NCBI GenBank assembly: GCA_021401465.1 | Contig: JADDMT010000008.1 | Coordinates: forward strand, 124,001-188,000 | From: Teratosphaeria epicoccoides | Taxonomy: Eukaryota; Ascomycota; Dothideomycetes; Mycosphaerellales; Teratosphaeriaceae | Length of the DNA: 64,000 bases | Direction of reading: 5' to 3' | Part shown: positions 43,583-55,330 of the stretch, one piece after another | Position numbering within the stretch: the first letter of the stretch is position 1 | How the letters are laid out: the number at the start of each line of letters is the position of its first letter | Notes under the pieces: generated by a model | What the model was told of the DNA's origin: nothing | Database searches by the model: none | What the model saw: only the letters and a program-made list of their open reading frames with translations | Program-made: the position numbers and the translations under genes

Positions 43583-46500
43583 CTAGGGCCTTAATAGATT
43601 CAGGATGTACTAGAATCTTCATGACGCCTAAGTTTGCCAGGATAGCTAGGATAAAGCTACAGGCGAAGACAAATGCTTTCTTACTACAAGCAATTAATAG
43701 AAAGCCGGTTACGTACAACTAAGGAGTAGTTGACGAAGAGACCGAGATGATGCCTCTGCGGATAGGACGCTACTAAGAGATGCTCTAGTTCGACATCATG
43801 GAGTCACTAGGCTCGGATGTAGTACTAGGGTTACCATAGCTAAGAAACGCTAACCCCTATCTCGACTAGAAGAATAAGAGGATCTAGTTCCTAGAACTCT
43901 CAAGATCGATACCTCTACCTGTAGTATACGACGTACTAGGCAAGATCAAAATATGTGCTATGACTTCAAGCGAGATAGTAGCCGCTATTAAGGATCTAGA
44001 ACAGGAAGTGCACGTCCTATAGGTTAAAGCAACGTAATTAGAAGTCAAGGTCGAATTCATAGTTCCCGATAAGTATAAAGAGTTCGCTACTCTTTTCGAG
44101 GAAGAACCTAACTAAGAAGCTCTGCTAGAATACTAGGAGTAGGACTACAGGATACCCTTACTCCCTAGCAAGACACTAACGAAGCAATTAGTTTGCCTAT
44201 TGTTAGCAGCGAAACTAGAGATTCTCCGGAAATACCTTGAAGACAACCTCTAGAAAGGCTTTATCTGCGAGTCATAGTCCCTAGCTAGATATCCGATCCT
44301 GTTTGTGCCTAAGGGGGAAGATAACTAGCGACTCTACGTAGATTATCGTAGATTAAACGACATCACGATAAAGAATAGTTATCCGCTTCCTTTACTCTCG
44401 GAATTACAGGACTACCTACAAGGAGTAATATAGTTCTCGAAGTTTGACATACCTAGAGTGTATAACCGAATTCGAATTAAGGAAGGCAAAGAATAGAAGA
44501 CTACGTTCCGAACTAGGTTTAGACACTACGAGTACATAGTCATGCTATTTAGGTTGACAAATGCCCTAGCTACATAGCAGGCATTTATTAATAATGTGCT
44601 ACAAGAGTACCTCGACGTCTTTGTAGTTATATACCTAGACGACATCCTTGTCTACTTACAGACAATCGAAGAACATAGGACTTACATACGTAAAGTACTT
44701 TAGAAACTCTAGGATTACCGGTTAAAGGTTAAGCCTTAGAAGAGCGAGTTTCATAAGCAGGAAGTATAATTCCTTAGCTCTGTAGTAGCATAGAATAGAA
44801 TCAAGATAGACACTAAGAAAGTCTAAGTCGTAAAAGAGTAGCCTACGCTAACTAATGTTAAGGAAGTATAGTCCTTCCTTAGGTTCGCTAACTTCTACCG
44901 AAGATTTGTGGCAAACTATTCGAAGATTACGGCACTACTTACGACTCTTACTACGAAGGATACACTATTCGTGTAGGACGACGCCTAACGGAATGCCTTT
45001 AAGGAACTTAAGCGACAATTCACAGATTAGCCGATCTTATTTGTATTCGACCTAGATAAGCCTATCATAGTCGAAACGAATGCCTCTAATGTAGCACTCG
45101 GGGCATGCTTAAGTCAACTAGGACCGAGTAGACAACTACAGCTAGTCGCCTACTACTCGAGGAAATTGTCTAGACTAGAACTCTAATACGACGTCTACGA
45201 CAAAGAACTTCTAGCTATAGTAGACGCCTACAAGGCCTAGCGAGTCTACTTAGAAGGTTCTAAGCACTAGGTCATAGTCTACACAGACTATAAGAACTTG
45301 CGATACTTTACTACAACAAAAGAGTTAAACTAACGACAAGTCCGATAGAGTAAGGAACTCTCTAGCTTTAACTGCAAGATCGTTTATCGTAAGGGGTCTA
45401 AGAACGCACGCGCCGACGCACTTAGCCGCTAGACTGACTACATGAAGGGCGCGAAACAAGAGAAACATGCCGTTCTCTAGGAGAATAGCGATAGCACGCT
45501 TAGAGTTAACTGACTCGCGGCTACAGCTATCACATAGACTAGCGAATTCTAGAACGACCTAAAGAACGCACTAGTCTACGACCTAACTACACTCGCTGTC
45601 TGTAACAACATTGATAGACAGGAGGACTAGGAAGACGAAGACAGAGTACTTCTCTTCTAAGGGTGAGTATACATGCTAACATCCTTACGTTTAGAGCTAC
45701 TATGCCTCTAACATGATGTACCTTAGGCAGGACACCTAGGGGTATCTAAAATGAAGCAAATTCTCTGACAGGAATATTACTTCCCTAGGATAGGCAGAGC
45801 AATTAAGGACTATGTCTGTTAATGTGTAACTTGCTAATAGAGCAAGCATAACTGTCACAAACCGTATAGGTTACTACAACTACTAAAGGTACCCTAACGG
45901 TCATAGGAATCACTCGCTATAGACTTTATCGTTAAACTACCCTAGTTAAGAGAACCCGCCACGAATGAGTTCTTCGATGAAATTATAGTAGTAGTCGACC
46001 GATTTACTAAGTTTAGGAAGTTTATCCTATACTGCGAAGACTTTAAGACCGAAGATATCGCATATGTCTTCATTAAATGGGTAGTAGCATTACATAGTAT
46101 GCTATAAGACCTAGTAACAGATCGAGGATCTATGTTTACCTCTAACTTCTAGAAGGCCCTAATGAGACAATTCTAGGTCAAACATCGACTAAGTACTTCC
46201 TTCTACCCTTAGACGGATAGACAGACAGAACGTCTAAATTAGACGTTAGAATAGTACCTTCGATCCTATGTGAATAGAGACTAGAACAACTAGGTAGAGT
46301 TATTACTAATAGCATAACTCGCGTATAATAGTACGCTAGCAGAGTCGACAGGACTCTCGCTATTTTAGATGGCGTACGGATTAGCTATAGAAGACGTTCT
46401 AGATGTCTTAGCTAAGGATTAAAACCTAGTAGCACTTAGGCGAGTAGAACACCTACGCTGACTACAAACAGAAGCACGACCCGACCTGCAATTCTATTAG

Positions 46501-46980
46501 TAGAACATGGCATAGTACGCGAATCGTAAGAGAATTAAGGGACTAATTCTAAAGGAGGGAGACAAGGTATATCTCCTCTGCTATTACATCAAATCGGACA
46601 AGCCGAGTAAAAAACTAGATGCTGTAAAACTAGGACTATTCTAGATTAAGGCTAAGAAAGTACTAGTCAGTTTAGAATTACAGCTACCCGAGCAGATAAG
46701 AATACACCCTGTGTTCTATGTCTCTCTACTAGAACTAGTAGCGCTAGACGCTACACTATAAACGGAACCCTTACTACTCGACCCCAAAGTAGAAGAACTA
46801 GAGTACATTGTCGAGAAGATCGTTAACACTCGCTAGGTAGACAGACAGCGAGAGTACCTAGTAAAATGGGAAGGATACAGGAGTACCGAAAATACCTAGG
46901 AACCCCTTAAATACCTACGAAACTGTTAGTAGAAGGTATGGAGCTTTAAGCGGAGAACGAACCTAGGAAGAAGGTTATAA
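43513..46980 (+). pseudogene. pol (family B, chimeric copy)
   Basis: Same domain order and length as 15193-18660: protease DSG site near 43597, RT YLDD at 44632-44643, RNase H near 45070, integrase zinc domain near 45730, DDE core about 45915-46240, chromodomain near 46850 and conserved TAA at 46978-46980. Many TAG codons. Some stretches look closer to the subtype 2 copy at 3407 and others to the nested subtype 1 copy, in line with recombination. Confidence 0.88.
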
Positions 46981-47595
46981 GCCATGACTAGGCTCCTGCG
47001 GGACGCTATTAATAGGCTCGGCTACCACGCCGTCTAGGAAACCCTAATACGACGCGTTAGCGGAACCTTCTATTACGCTCTATGTCGTAGGACTAAGAGC
47101 AAGACCGGTTAAGGGATCTAGGTCAAGAAGAAACCTAGCCTGCTAAAGAGCCTGCTCTTTAGCCTCGTCTTCCCTAATCTCACGCTCCTTAAGAGCGCGA
47201 CTATCCTCGACTTCATGGTTAACCGCGTCTAACTGTTTCTGAAGACGCATCTCCTTTACATGTGCCTCTATTATCTTTTGCGAAGCCTCGGCTAGGGCCG
47301 CCTTCGCACGATCGAGATTAGCAATTAGTCTTTTCCGCTAATTACCTAACTTCTTCTATTTAACCTCTGTCACCTTCGCGTTGCAACTTCGACAGTTACT
47401 AAAGTAACACTACGAACATTTCCCTAAGGAAATGTGCACTTAATAAACAAGCTTTAACTCTTGACACTAAGTACAGGACTTCATGCTGTCCTAGCCCTAA
47501 CGATAGATTCAATTCGCGCGGCGTTTGCGTTTCTACGTTAAAGGGGCGTTAGTGTCTAGGATGACATAAGGTAGTAATATAGAAAGAGAAGACAT
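46975..47595 (-). pseudogene. Antisense accessory gene of family B (621 bp)
   Basis: ATG at 47595 to TAA at 46975, same length as 5195-5815. This copy shows the coiled coil well (KRLIANLDRAKAALAEAS, then AHVKEMRLQKQLDAV, then SRALKEREIREDEAKEQAL) and retains RSCNAKV of the cysteine cluster. The C-terminus overlaps pol tail to tail by 6 bp. Confidence 0.72.
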
Positions 47596-47673
47596 TACTA
47601 CACAAAGAAAGAGCAAGAGAAACCCCGCACTAATAAGGTAGCTTAGGGACGAGCTAGGCTAAGAGGGGGATAG

Positions 47674-48156
47674 TGTCATGAGTGTCATGAGTACTATGAG
47701 TCACGAGCACTATAGCCTAAGTCATAGCGGTTATAAGTGCTATAAGTCATAGTGTTATAAGTCATAGTACTATGAGTCATAACGCAGGCATAGAAGAGAG
47801 GGTCTATTACGTGAGGACAGACACCTAGATCTATAGGGTTAGTTTATAGATCTATAGGCCTATAGGGAGAAGGGATCTGTCATAGGAGAATAGACCCTAG
47901 GATTTGTAGGGTTAGTCTACAGATCTACAGATATAGGTCTAACGGGTCTGTTAACAGATCTAACAGAGCTGCCCTGTCTCTCTAGTATATAGGGATGGCT
48001 TCAGGACAGGCAGTTAGGAGCTTCGTGCTTAATTCTAATCTTCTCCTCTAGGGGGGATAGTTAGTACAAGGTTAATTACCTTTGTTAATATTCTTTACTA
48101 CTATGCGAGTCTAATACCTAATCCCCTTCCTGCTATTAGTACCTACCCTTCTAACA
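47674..48156 (+). repeat. 3' LTR, family B subtype 2 (483 bp)
   Basis: TGTCATGAGTG start and CTTCTAACA end (CTGACA with a G-to-A change), followed by the right CTCCT duplication. Confidence 0.85.
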
Positions 48157-48161
48157 CTCCT

Positions 48162-50174
48162 ATTAATATCGAAGTGCTAGCGGTATGTTAGTAGCATAAC
48201 GCTAGTATACTACTAGCATACTTACCTAGCATTTTTTGCCTCTATCTCTAGCAAAGCTTAGCTCCTACTATCGCCTTAGTCTTTGTCCTTCGCGGTTAAG
48301 CTTCGTGTCCTATAGCTATTATCATTAACTACGCCGCTACGTAGAGTTAATAATTGCACTTACTATGTGCCTACTCTAGTAAGTCTTTGCGTTTCGCCTC
48401 TTGCTAGAGCCGCGCTAGTGTTTATCTGTTATTAGCATAGTTTAGTTAATACATGAGTCCCCTCGCCTATACCGCTTGTCTACACTAGTCACGATTAACT
48501 GCCTACTCCGTAGCTTAGGCCTCTTGCTACTTCCGCCTCGTTAGCGATAGCTAGCCCTTACGACGCGCTAAGGCTACTAACCTTTCATCTTGCGTGTGTC
48601 TAGGTCGGGGCTTATTAACTATAGTGGCTTTTATACTAGACAAGTACATTTTAGCAATTATGGCCGTGATGTTAGACGAGAAACTAACCTCGTTGTCATA
48701 ACACTGTTATGTAGTGTGTCCCGCGTTAATGGCTCCTCTAGTCCCTGCATCGGCTAGTCGTGACCGTCATAATCGCTTGCCTTACTACTATAGTTACTAA
48801 CATTTGCCCTTTCGCCGTTGTAGCCCTCGCTCCCTCTGTTAGTGTCTGCTTAAACATCTGCTACATGCTTGCGAACGCCTACTATTAATGACATTAAGGC
48901 CTAGCTTGATCCTCATATCAGGCTAACACTACGCTAACCTAACAATTGCGTATGACCTAGCAGAAGTTAGCATAGGCCCTCTTGACAATGTCTCCTACCT
49001 ACTATTCTCGCGAAGCGCCTTTTGCCTCTACAAGTCCTCGTATTCCCTCTCTAAGCCTGTTATGCCGCAATCCTTCTTGATAGCTAGCGCTGCCTACACT
49101 AGTAGTACTGTCTTGCCTTTGTCCTCCCCCCCTAATATACGTGCCGTGATAGTCGCTATAATGACTTCCTGTCTGTTAGCATCAAGCTCTTCCTAATACT
49201 TCTTCTTCCCCTCGAAGATATCATTAATATTGACACCGCTAACTAGAACCTATCTCGTCTTGCTAGCCTTTATCTTAAACTCTAAAGGGCCATTTCTGAT
49301 CTAGGCTAGTAGGTATGTAATAGTAGCACACACGCTGTTTAACATGAAAGCGTTTACCTTGCGTGACTCTAAAGGACTCCATGCTAGTTTCTAATCAAAC
49401 TAGAAGAACGCCTTCTTTATACAAAAGATCACGAGCAGGCTTAGAAACCTCTAGTCCTATGACATGTTAGCGCTTTCGACGACATCTAAGCCTTCTCTCC
49501 TTACCTCTTCTTCGTTCTCGCATTCGAATCTGCTTTCTATTAACATGTCCGCGGCCTAGTCCTTTAAACCCTACTTATCGTCTACCTTGCCGGACTATGC
49601 GAGTATAGCTTCTCTGACCCTATTCGTGTAGTTGTTATAACACTAACGTAACCTCTACCTTATCTACGCCCCTAACATTAGCACCTCCTCATAGGACCTA
49701 CGCAGGTACTTATAGTATCTAAATCTACGTCGTCTAGCCTTAAGCTAACTCGACCTTTCATCCCTAGCATATCACGCGCTACGAGCTACTAGTCTATTAC
49801 AATATGCTTACAACTTGGCTAGTAAGTAGGAGCTGTAGGGTATAGCATAGAAATGCCCTTCCGCCCTTGTGAAGCGTCTATCTATGAGAGTTCTTAGACT
49901 TTAACGAGCAAAGGCTCGATTAGCTTGTCTTTATGTACGGGAGGGCTACTACGTATATCTTCGCTACTAGAGTAGTCGTATCCTTAGTCAGAGTTTGTAG
50001 TCTAGCTACTATTATAGCCTTGACAGCTACTCGACTAGCTCCCGGACTGACTTTGACTACTACTATTACCCTAGCGGCTACGAGACTCGCTGTTACGGTA
50101 GTTTTGACTGCTGCTGTCACTCCTGTGATTAGTAGGTCGGCTATTGTAATAGCCTCGACAGATGCTTAGCTGCT
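48162..50174 (-). other. Degenerate region with minus-strand coding traces
   Basis: About 2 kb without an intact ORF. The minus strand reads as plausible protein at about 49300-48900 (NGPLEFKIKASK, VSGVNINDIFEGKKKYQEEL, then a possible P-loop GEDKGKTVLLVQAALAIKK and EREYEDLQRQKAL in a neighbouring frame). A nucleotide-binding protein such as a helicase is conceivable but not supported beyond this. A GC-skewed repetitive stretch at 49920-50165 gives low-complexity Ala/Val/Thr ORFs on both strands that I do not trust. I found no ends of a mobile element. Confidence 0.35.
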
Positions 50175-50229
50175 ACTATCTGTAGTAGGCATAATCTAGA
50201 CGCTAGGGTCCTAATGATTATGGCACTTA

Positions 50230-50905
50230 AGACACGCATATAGGAACAGGATACTTAAGCCTATGCGCGCAAGGCAACTGTTTCCTTGCCTGACATATAC
50301 TGACTTTGACTAGTATCTCTAGTAGGCAGTAGAGAATAGTTACATCCTAGGCAGATTTAACAAGATAGCTAGGTTTATCGGGCCAGATTACGGGTCGAAA
50401 GATAAGGCCATGATTGTAGAGGACTTCGTGACTACTAATCCTATCGTTAAAGGCTACTAAGACGACCCTTAGTTACTTATATTGACTATGAACAAAATTG
50501 AGAGTAGTGTAACTCTTGTACCTGCTAACGCTATCACAATACTAGATGACAACTTCAAACAGTAGTTAACTAGGTAAGCCTGTAGCAGGGTTAGTCACAC
50601 TAGATTAATGTAGCTAGCGTAATTCATAGAGGCAATGAGATTTTACTAGGTTGCGCTATAGAGCTAATTTAGAGAATAGACTATAGACTGTTAGCAGACT
50701 AGTAACAACTTCATTAATATCATGCGCAAGGATTAGGGCGAGTAGAGAGGCATAGGATTATGCGGGCTACGCAGGCTAGCGTAAGATGACAGATTAATTA
50801 GGGTTTAACTGTAATCTTGTGATAGAGTAATGCTAGTAGTCATGCGCGAGTAGTATCATTTTAGATAGCGACTACACAAGCGCCTCATCTAATAGAGTAT
50901 ATGCA
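50230..50905 (+). pseudogene. Possible second ORF of the Plavaka element (left copy)
   Basis: Reads as protein with RIP stops: FNKIARFIGPDYGSKDKAMI, VEDFVTTNPIVKGY, LTMNKIESSVTLVPAN, and later DRVMLVVMRE. The same peptide blocks occur in the right copy on the minus strand at about 62810-62140. I do not recognise it. It may be an element-encoded protein or a host gene fragment carried by the element. Confidence 0.4.
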
Positions 50906-51629
50906 TAACACTAATCATCTCGTCCGTTCGTATGTACTTGACAACTACTAAATACTAGTAGTATACTAGTAGTACGTCTACTACTACTACGTCAAGGTCT
51001 AACCTATAGATCGCTACTACATGTTTTAACCCCTTACAATCGACAGACAACAACTGCTAGTAGTATACTAGCGGCACTCCTACTACGTCTACGCTACACA
51101 TCTAAGCCAGTAGTAATAGAGGGTATAACCCCGTGCATATAAATACTATACACTTTAGATTTATATATGAAACTACTTGAAATTTAGGATTCCTAGCCAA
51201 AATAGCGCTCGTACTACCTGCGATCGACAGAATAAGTTAGCTAATAATAACTGCCGCTAGTATACTACTAGTACATCCATTTTCGTCTACTCTAGGCCCT
51301 CCTTTACTACTACACTCTAATAACACTCGATTCTTCCATTAACCTAAACACTAACCCTAACCACGCATGACAGGCTAATATGATGAACTGTCTAAGCGGC
51401 AATTAGCTACCTGCGCGGCACGCGCACCTTTACAGGGGTCGGGTGTTTATAGTAATTAACGTGTCTATAAGCGCCGTAGCCTTTGTAACATACTATGTCG
51501 ACAATAGCTTCATAGCGCATACTATACTACACAGGCTAGAGCAAGGCATTAAAAGGTCATAGTAGTCATGCCTAGCATGTTCCTACCTACATAGTAGCGA
51601 AGTTTTAGTACTTCATTAATCAGAGCACT

Positions 51630-52614
51630 ATGGATCTTAGACCTGACAAGAAATACGCGTCAGACTTAAACATCTCCTTAGACTCGAACGACAGAGTCGA
51701 AACTTAATTAGCAGACGATGTCCTTGCCTACAAGGAGGGGACATTAGTCGACGACGCTACAGGAGTAGATAGGCAGTATGTTCTAAACAAGGAACTAGTC
51801 ATAGTTGTCGAGCCTGTGTTTAATGAGGCTTACATGCAAGAGAAGGAGATAGTAGCGGCAGCTAGGGCAATTAACAATGACAGCGGTAACATTAACGCGC
51901 TTAGTCTCTACGACAACCTAGCAGCGTTTACAAGAGACGCTACATCTCTAGATAGACGATATGGAGACACGAATAGCAGCTAAGCAGGTAGGCTACATAG
52001 CGTCACGAGCGAGCATAGCTTGGCTTTAATCCATATGCGCGCTAGTAGGCTATTGTCTACTAGATGCAAGCAACTATACAAGCGGACACCTTTTAGCGTA
52101 GGTAGTCTCATGGCAGGCAGGCTAATTAAAGTGTACGTTAAGCCGTAATCCTACTAAGTTAGTAATAACCTTAACTAGGTCTAACGAACAGACAGATAAG
52201 GAACTTAACAAATAGGGCTATGCCTTCTTCTAAAGTAATGCAGATGTAGTATTCGCTACTAGCTCTTACACAAAGGCATTTCGAGCAACGCTATCGATCA
52301 GTTATTCAAGAATCCCTAGCTGCAGAAGATCTACGAACTGCTTAGCTTTTAGTTAGGCGTAGAGCTTAAGGACAAGATCCGAGAAGTAAGTGCCTACTAA
52401 CTACTATTCATTACAAAGTAGAGCATTATAAACATCGAATTAGAATCTCTACAGTTGACCTCTAGTGTCAAGACGGTGCCTCTAAGGCACCGGAAAGTCG
52501 AAGACGTTATGCACTTTCTTATAGGGTACAAGGGTTTCAGGAATGATCTTATGTACGCGCCTTATTACCTCGAGACTCTAGATGACCCGCTTAGGCGGAT
52601 CTATTAGGACATAG
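51630..52614 (+). pseudogene. Plavaka transposase, N-terminal part (left copy)
   Basis: ATG at 51630 (MDLRPDKKYASD), 981 bp matching the start of the right-hand transposase. It ends at the LTR just after the YLETLDDP and RRIYQDM-like region that precedes the catalytic part. Shares RIP-type stops and a frameshift near 52200. Confidence 0.75.
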
Positions 52615-53108
52615 TGTCATGAAGTGTCATGAGTGTCATGAGTGCTATAAGTCACGAGCACTGTAGCCTAAGTCATAGCGGTCATGAGTGCTATAAGTCA
52701 TAGTGTTATGAGTCATAGTACTATGAGTCATAATGCAGGCATAGAAGAGAGGGTCTGTCACGTAAGGACAGACACCTAGACCTATAGGGCTAGTCTACAG
52801 ATCTATAGGCCTACATAGGAGAAGGGATCTATCATGTAAGAACAGACCCTAGGATCTATAGGGTTAGTCTACAGATCTACAGACAGAGGTCTAATAGGTC
52901 TGTTAACAGATCTAATAGAGCTACCCTGTCTCTCTAGTATATAGGGATAGCTTCAGGACAGGCAGTTAGGAGCTTCATGCTTAATTCTAATCTTCTCCTC
53001 TAGGGGGGATAGTCAGTACAAGGTTAATTGCCTTTGTTAATATTCTTTACTACTCTGTAAGTCTAATACCTGATCCCCTTCCTACTATTAGCACCTACCC
53101 TTCTAACA
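52615..53108 (+). repeat. 5' LTR, family B subtype 2 (494 bp)
   Basis: Starts TGTCATGAAGTGTCATGAGTG, with one extra short repeat unit, and ends CTTCTAACA. Paired hairpins and a TATATAG box as in other copies. Confidence 0.82.
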
Positions 53109-53167
53109 CTTTGAGCACTACTCCTAAGGAAGTATTAGGGGACTCGTTAAGCGCTTAACATACGCCT

Positions 53168-53575
53168 ATATTAAGTAGTTCCTTAGCTGTTAGCTCGACC
53201 TCTAGCGACGATAGTTAACTAACACTACGAGAACAAGTTGCCGCTACACCTCAAATTACTTAGTAGCTCGAATCCATTCACCTTAGCGAGATGGCTCTAG
53301 TATCTGTCGCAGGTTCAACTACTAGGAATAGACATAGTAACAACGGCTTCAAGATAGGAAGCCCTATAGAGTTCATAGGACAACGATCTCAAGTAGAGAT
53401 GTTTATCCTATAATACTAGTTAGCATTTAACGTAGATACAGAATAGTTTACGACACATTATAAGCGAATGATGTATATCGTCTCCTACCTAAAAGGACCG
53501 GCGTTCGAATTCATCTAGCCTCATCTGACCGATTATCTAGATCACGTTAGCAGCGTCGAAGCTAGGAAGACGACA
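53168..53575 (+). pseudogene. gag, truncated (family B)
   Basis: The start codon reads ATA at 53168-53170. The Ser/Thr-rich leader and Gag domain start (KIGSPIEFIGQRSQVEMFIL) are recognisable. It breaks off after the EARKTT-like segment. Confidence 0.75.
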
Positions 53576-53915
53576 TCTCGAAAACCTAACCCCTAAGTAG
53601 TACGAAGTACAAAGAGTAGACCGAGTAGAGCTAAGTTAGCTAAGTAGGTGCTAGTAGTATACTAGTAGTATCTTACTAGCTCGGCCTACTCGGCCCTACT
53701 CCTAGCTACTCGATTCACGGGCTCGTTAGCCTTCCTACTTATGCCTACTCGTAGGCGTGCTTATTTAACGGCTTTCTACTCGATTGCTACTTACCTACAC
53801 TCGTACGCTCCTCTGACGTGTACGTCTACTTAGCCCTACTCCTAGCCGTGCAATCTGGCGACAGGCATCACTACCGAGTGTTAGCGATATGCAGTAGTTA
53901 GAATGAAACTTGTCT
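53576..53915. other. Low-complexity sequence with short inverted repeats
   Basis: Contains the TAGTAGTATACTAGTAGTA motif near 53650 and repeated CTACTCCTAGC/CGGCCTACTCG units. No coding signal seen. Confidence 0.35.
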
Positions 53916-54250
53916 TCAGACTGCCCCCTTACATAGCTCATTTACTATACTAGCTACTACGCCGCTGTCTCTACGCTATAGGCAGTCTTCGAAGCCTTCT
54001 ATAGTCGACGGCTGTAGCTTGTAAGTCGTCTACATCCTCCTATGCCTTTCCTTATACGCTTAGAGGCGCATCTAGTCCGCAACCTATTCGACGATCTTGT
54101 CTTCGACCTCTATACTCTCTAACATTCCCTCATACTTCTTGACTACTAGAAACTAAAGTCGAGGTAGCCGAGCAGCTACAATAGTCATGTAGAGTACGAA
54201 CTGCTTAGAGTACACGAAACTGCAGAGGTCCGCATTAATGTCATCTGAAT
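53916..54250 (-). pseudogene. Unidentified coding trace, possibly the C-terminal part of the MYND gene
   Basis: A good minus-strand peptide with few RIP stops: DINADLCSFVYSKQFVLYMT, RLPRLQFLVVKKYEGML, RLQAYKERHRRM and YKLQPSTIEGFEDCL. It lies downstream of the MYND-type fragment on the same strand and could be a later exon of the same gene. I do not recognise the domain. Confidence 0.45.
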
Positions 54251-54907
54251 TCTAGTAAATACATACATACCTGCCCGCTATGTTAGTAGTAGCTAAGCAG
54301 CTACTACGACTAAAATATGCTACTATCGAATTACATCTACCTACTATTGCCATATCAAATCAGTAGGGACTATAGCTCATACTAGCATGCTAGTCTTATA
54401 GGAGCTAAGAAACAAGTAAACCATAAGTAATACTATCTCCGCTAGCTCGCCAGACTTCAGGAAACATGGCTAGACCCCTGTTTAGAACACTACTATGTCT
54501 CTACGCCCGCCTGCTCGCTAGCCTACTATAGCCTTAGAAACGTGTGTCGAGATGCACATATGCACTTGTTAGCGCATCTCGTTCCTCTACACGTAGTACT
54601 AGACAATAAATGGCTTGTTCATTATGCCATTCAAAGTAGCCAAGTTGTTGCGGGCTCCTACGACGACGTCGCTAAACTCGCCCTGCAGACGCTGTCTAAA
54701 CGACAGAGAGAACTCGTCGTACGATGGCTCTATGTTGTATGTATTCTACAGGCCTTAGTAGAATGCCTAGGTGTACTAGTCTTCTGTCTTGTACTCGACA
54801 TTGACCTTCTTTTAGCCTGACTAATTAGCGTCTTCTGTCTTCATCACAATGAAGACGACCTTCCTATTCCTTTTGCTCCTAAACACACGGACCCCCCTAA
54901 AACTCAT
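54251..54907 (-). other. Region between two minus-strand coding traces
   Basis: Some minus-strand peptide at about 54860-54545 looks coding (VQDRRLVHLGILLRPVEYIQ, QQLGYFEWHNEQAIYCLVL) but with frame changes. The 92-codon plus-strand ORF at 54542-54820 is its shadow. Probably intron and exon remnants of the neighbouring gene. Confidence 0.35.
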
Positions 54908-55330
54908 CTAAGGGGCGTTAGGGGTCCCATTGTAACTGACGACGATTAGCCCGCTAAAGAAAAGCTCATGTGTACCTAGCGGTCTAGTAAGTAGGACTCC
55001 GAACACCTTGTTCGTAATTAGGGGCAGTATACTATTAGCCCGCTCCCTTGTCGCGCGACTTGCTATGTCCTCCCCTTCAAAGATCTTCTTAAACAGCAGG
55101 ATTTTGACGCGACTAGTAAACATGAAGTTAGTGACTAGTCGTCATATCTTAGGGTTAACTGCATACTTATTCCTATTCTAGGTTAGCCGCCTAGTGTAGC
55201 TGTCCTTGTAGTTGTCGTGCTAGTCAATTATCTGGCAATTCTTGCTGCAGAAGGCTACTACCTGACATGGGCACATCTTGAGTAGGCTGTCGATGCCACA
55301 ATTAGCGCATTAAGCGACTATGCTAGCTAT
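54908..55330 (-). pseudogene. MYND zinc-finger protein, N-terminal part
   Basis: A MYND-type finger starts at 55309 with CANCGIDSLLKMCPCQVVAF, then FCSKNCQII, a lost Trp (TAG) and HDNY. This matches the CxxC...CPC...FCSxxCQxxDW...H pattern, with the last Cys now Tyr. The frame continues through TSRVKILLFKKIFEGEDIA and ILPLITNKVFGVLLTRPLG to a stop at 54908. MYND fingers bind proline-rich partners and occur in many fungal proteins; the rest is not recognisable to me. RIP stops make it a pseudogene. It faces away from the methyltransferase-like gene at 56180. Confidence 0.6.

Larger units (their letters stand above)
40779..48156 (+). mobile_element. Family B retrotransposon, chimeric with two 5' LTRs
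   Basis: Flanked by CTCCT (40774-40778 and 48157-48161). The left side has a truncated subtype 2 LTR followed by a full subtype 1 LTR, then a 6037-bp interior and a subtype 2 3' LTR. The simplest history is a subtype 1 B inserted into the 5' LTR of a subtype 2 B, then recombination between the two interiors. Confidence 0.8.
50175..52614 (+). mobile_element. Plavaka-type DNA transposon, left (truncated) copy
   Basis: An inverted copy of 60427-62862. The end begins TACTATCTGTAGTAGG, which the other copy shows as CACTATCTGTAGTAGG. It is cut at 52614 by a family B LTR inside the transposase gene. It shares with the right copy 1455 bp of sequence upstream of the transposase ATG, including several TAGTAGTATACTAG motifs. 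Confidence 0.75.
52615..53575 (+). mobile_element. Family B retrotransposon, 5' end only (subtype 2)
   Basis: 5' LTR (52615-53108) and the first part of gag. The interior stops at 53575, where unrelated sequence starts. It inserted into the left Plavaka transposase. Confidence 0.82.

Noticed and set aside
49920..50169. Overlapping low-complexity Ala/Val/Thr ORFs on both strands
   Set aside because: Both arise from a repetitive GTAGC/GCTAC-rich stretch; neither looks like a real protein.
54542..54820. 92-codon plus-strand ORF with Leu/Val-rich sequence
   Set aside because: The opposite strand reads better with RIP stops and fits the neighbouring minus-strand gene remnant.
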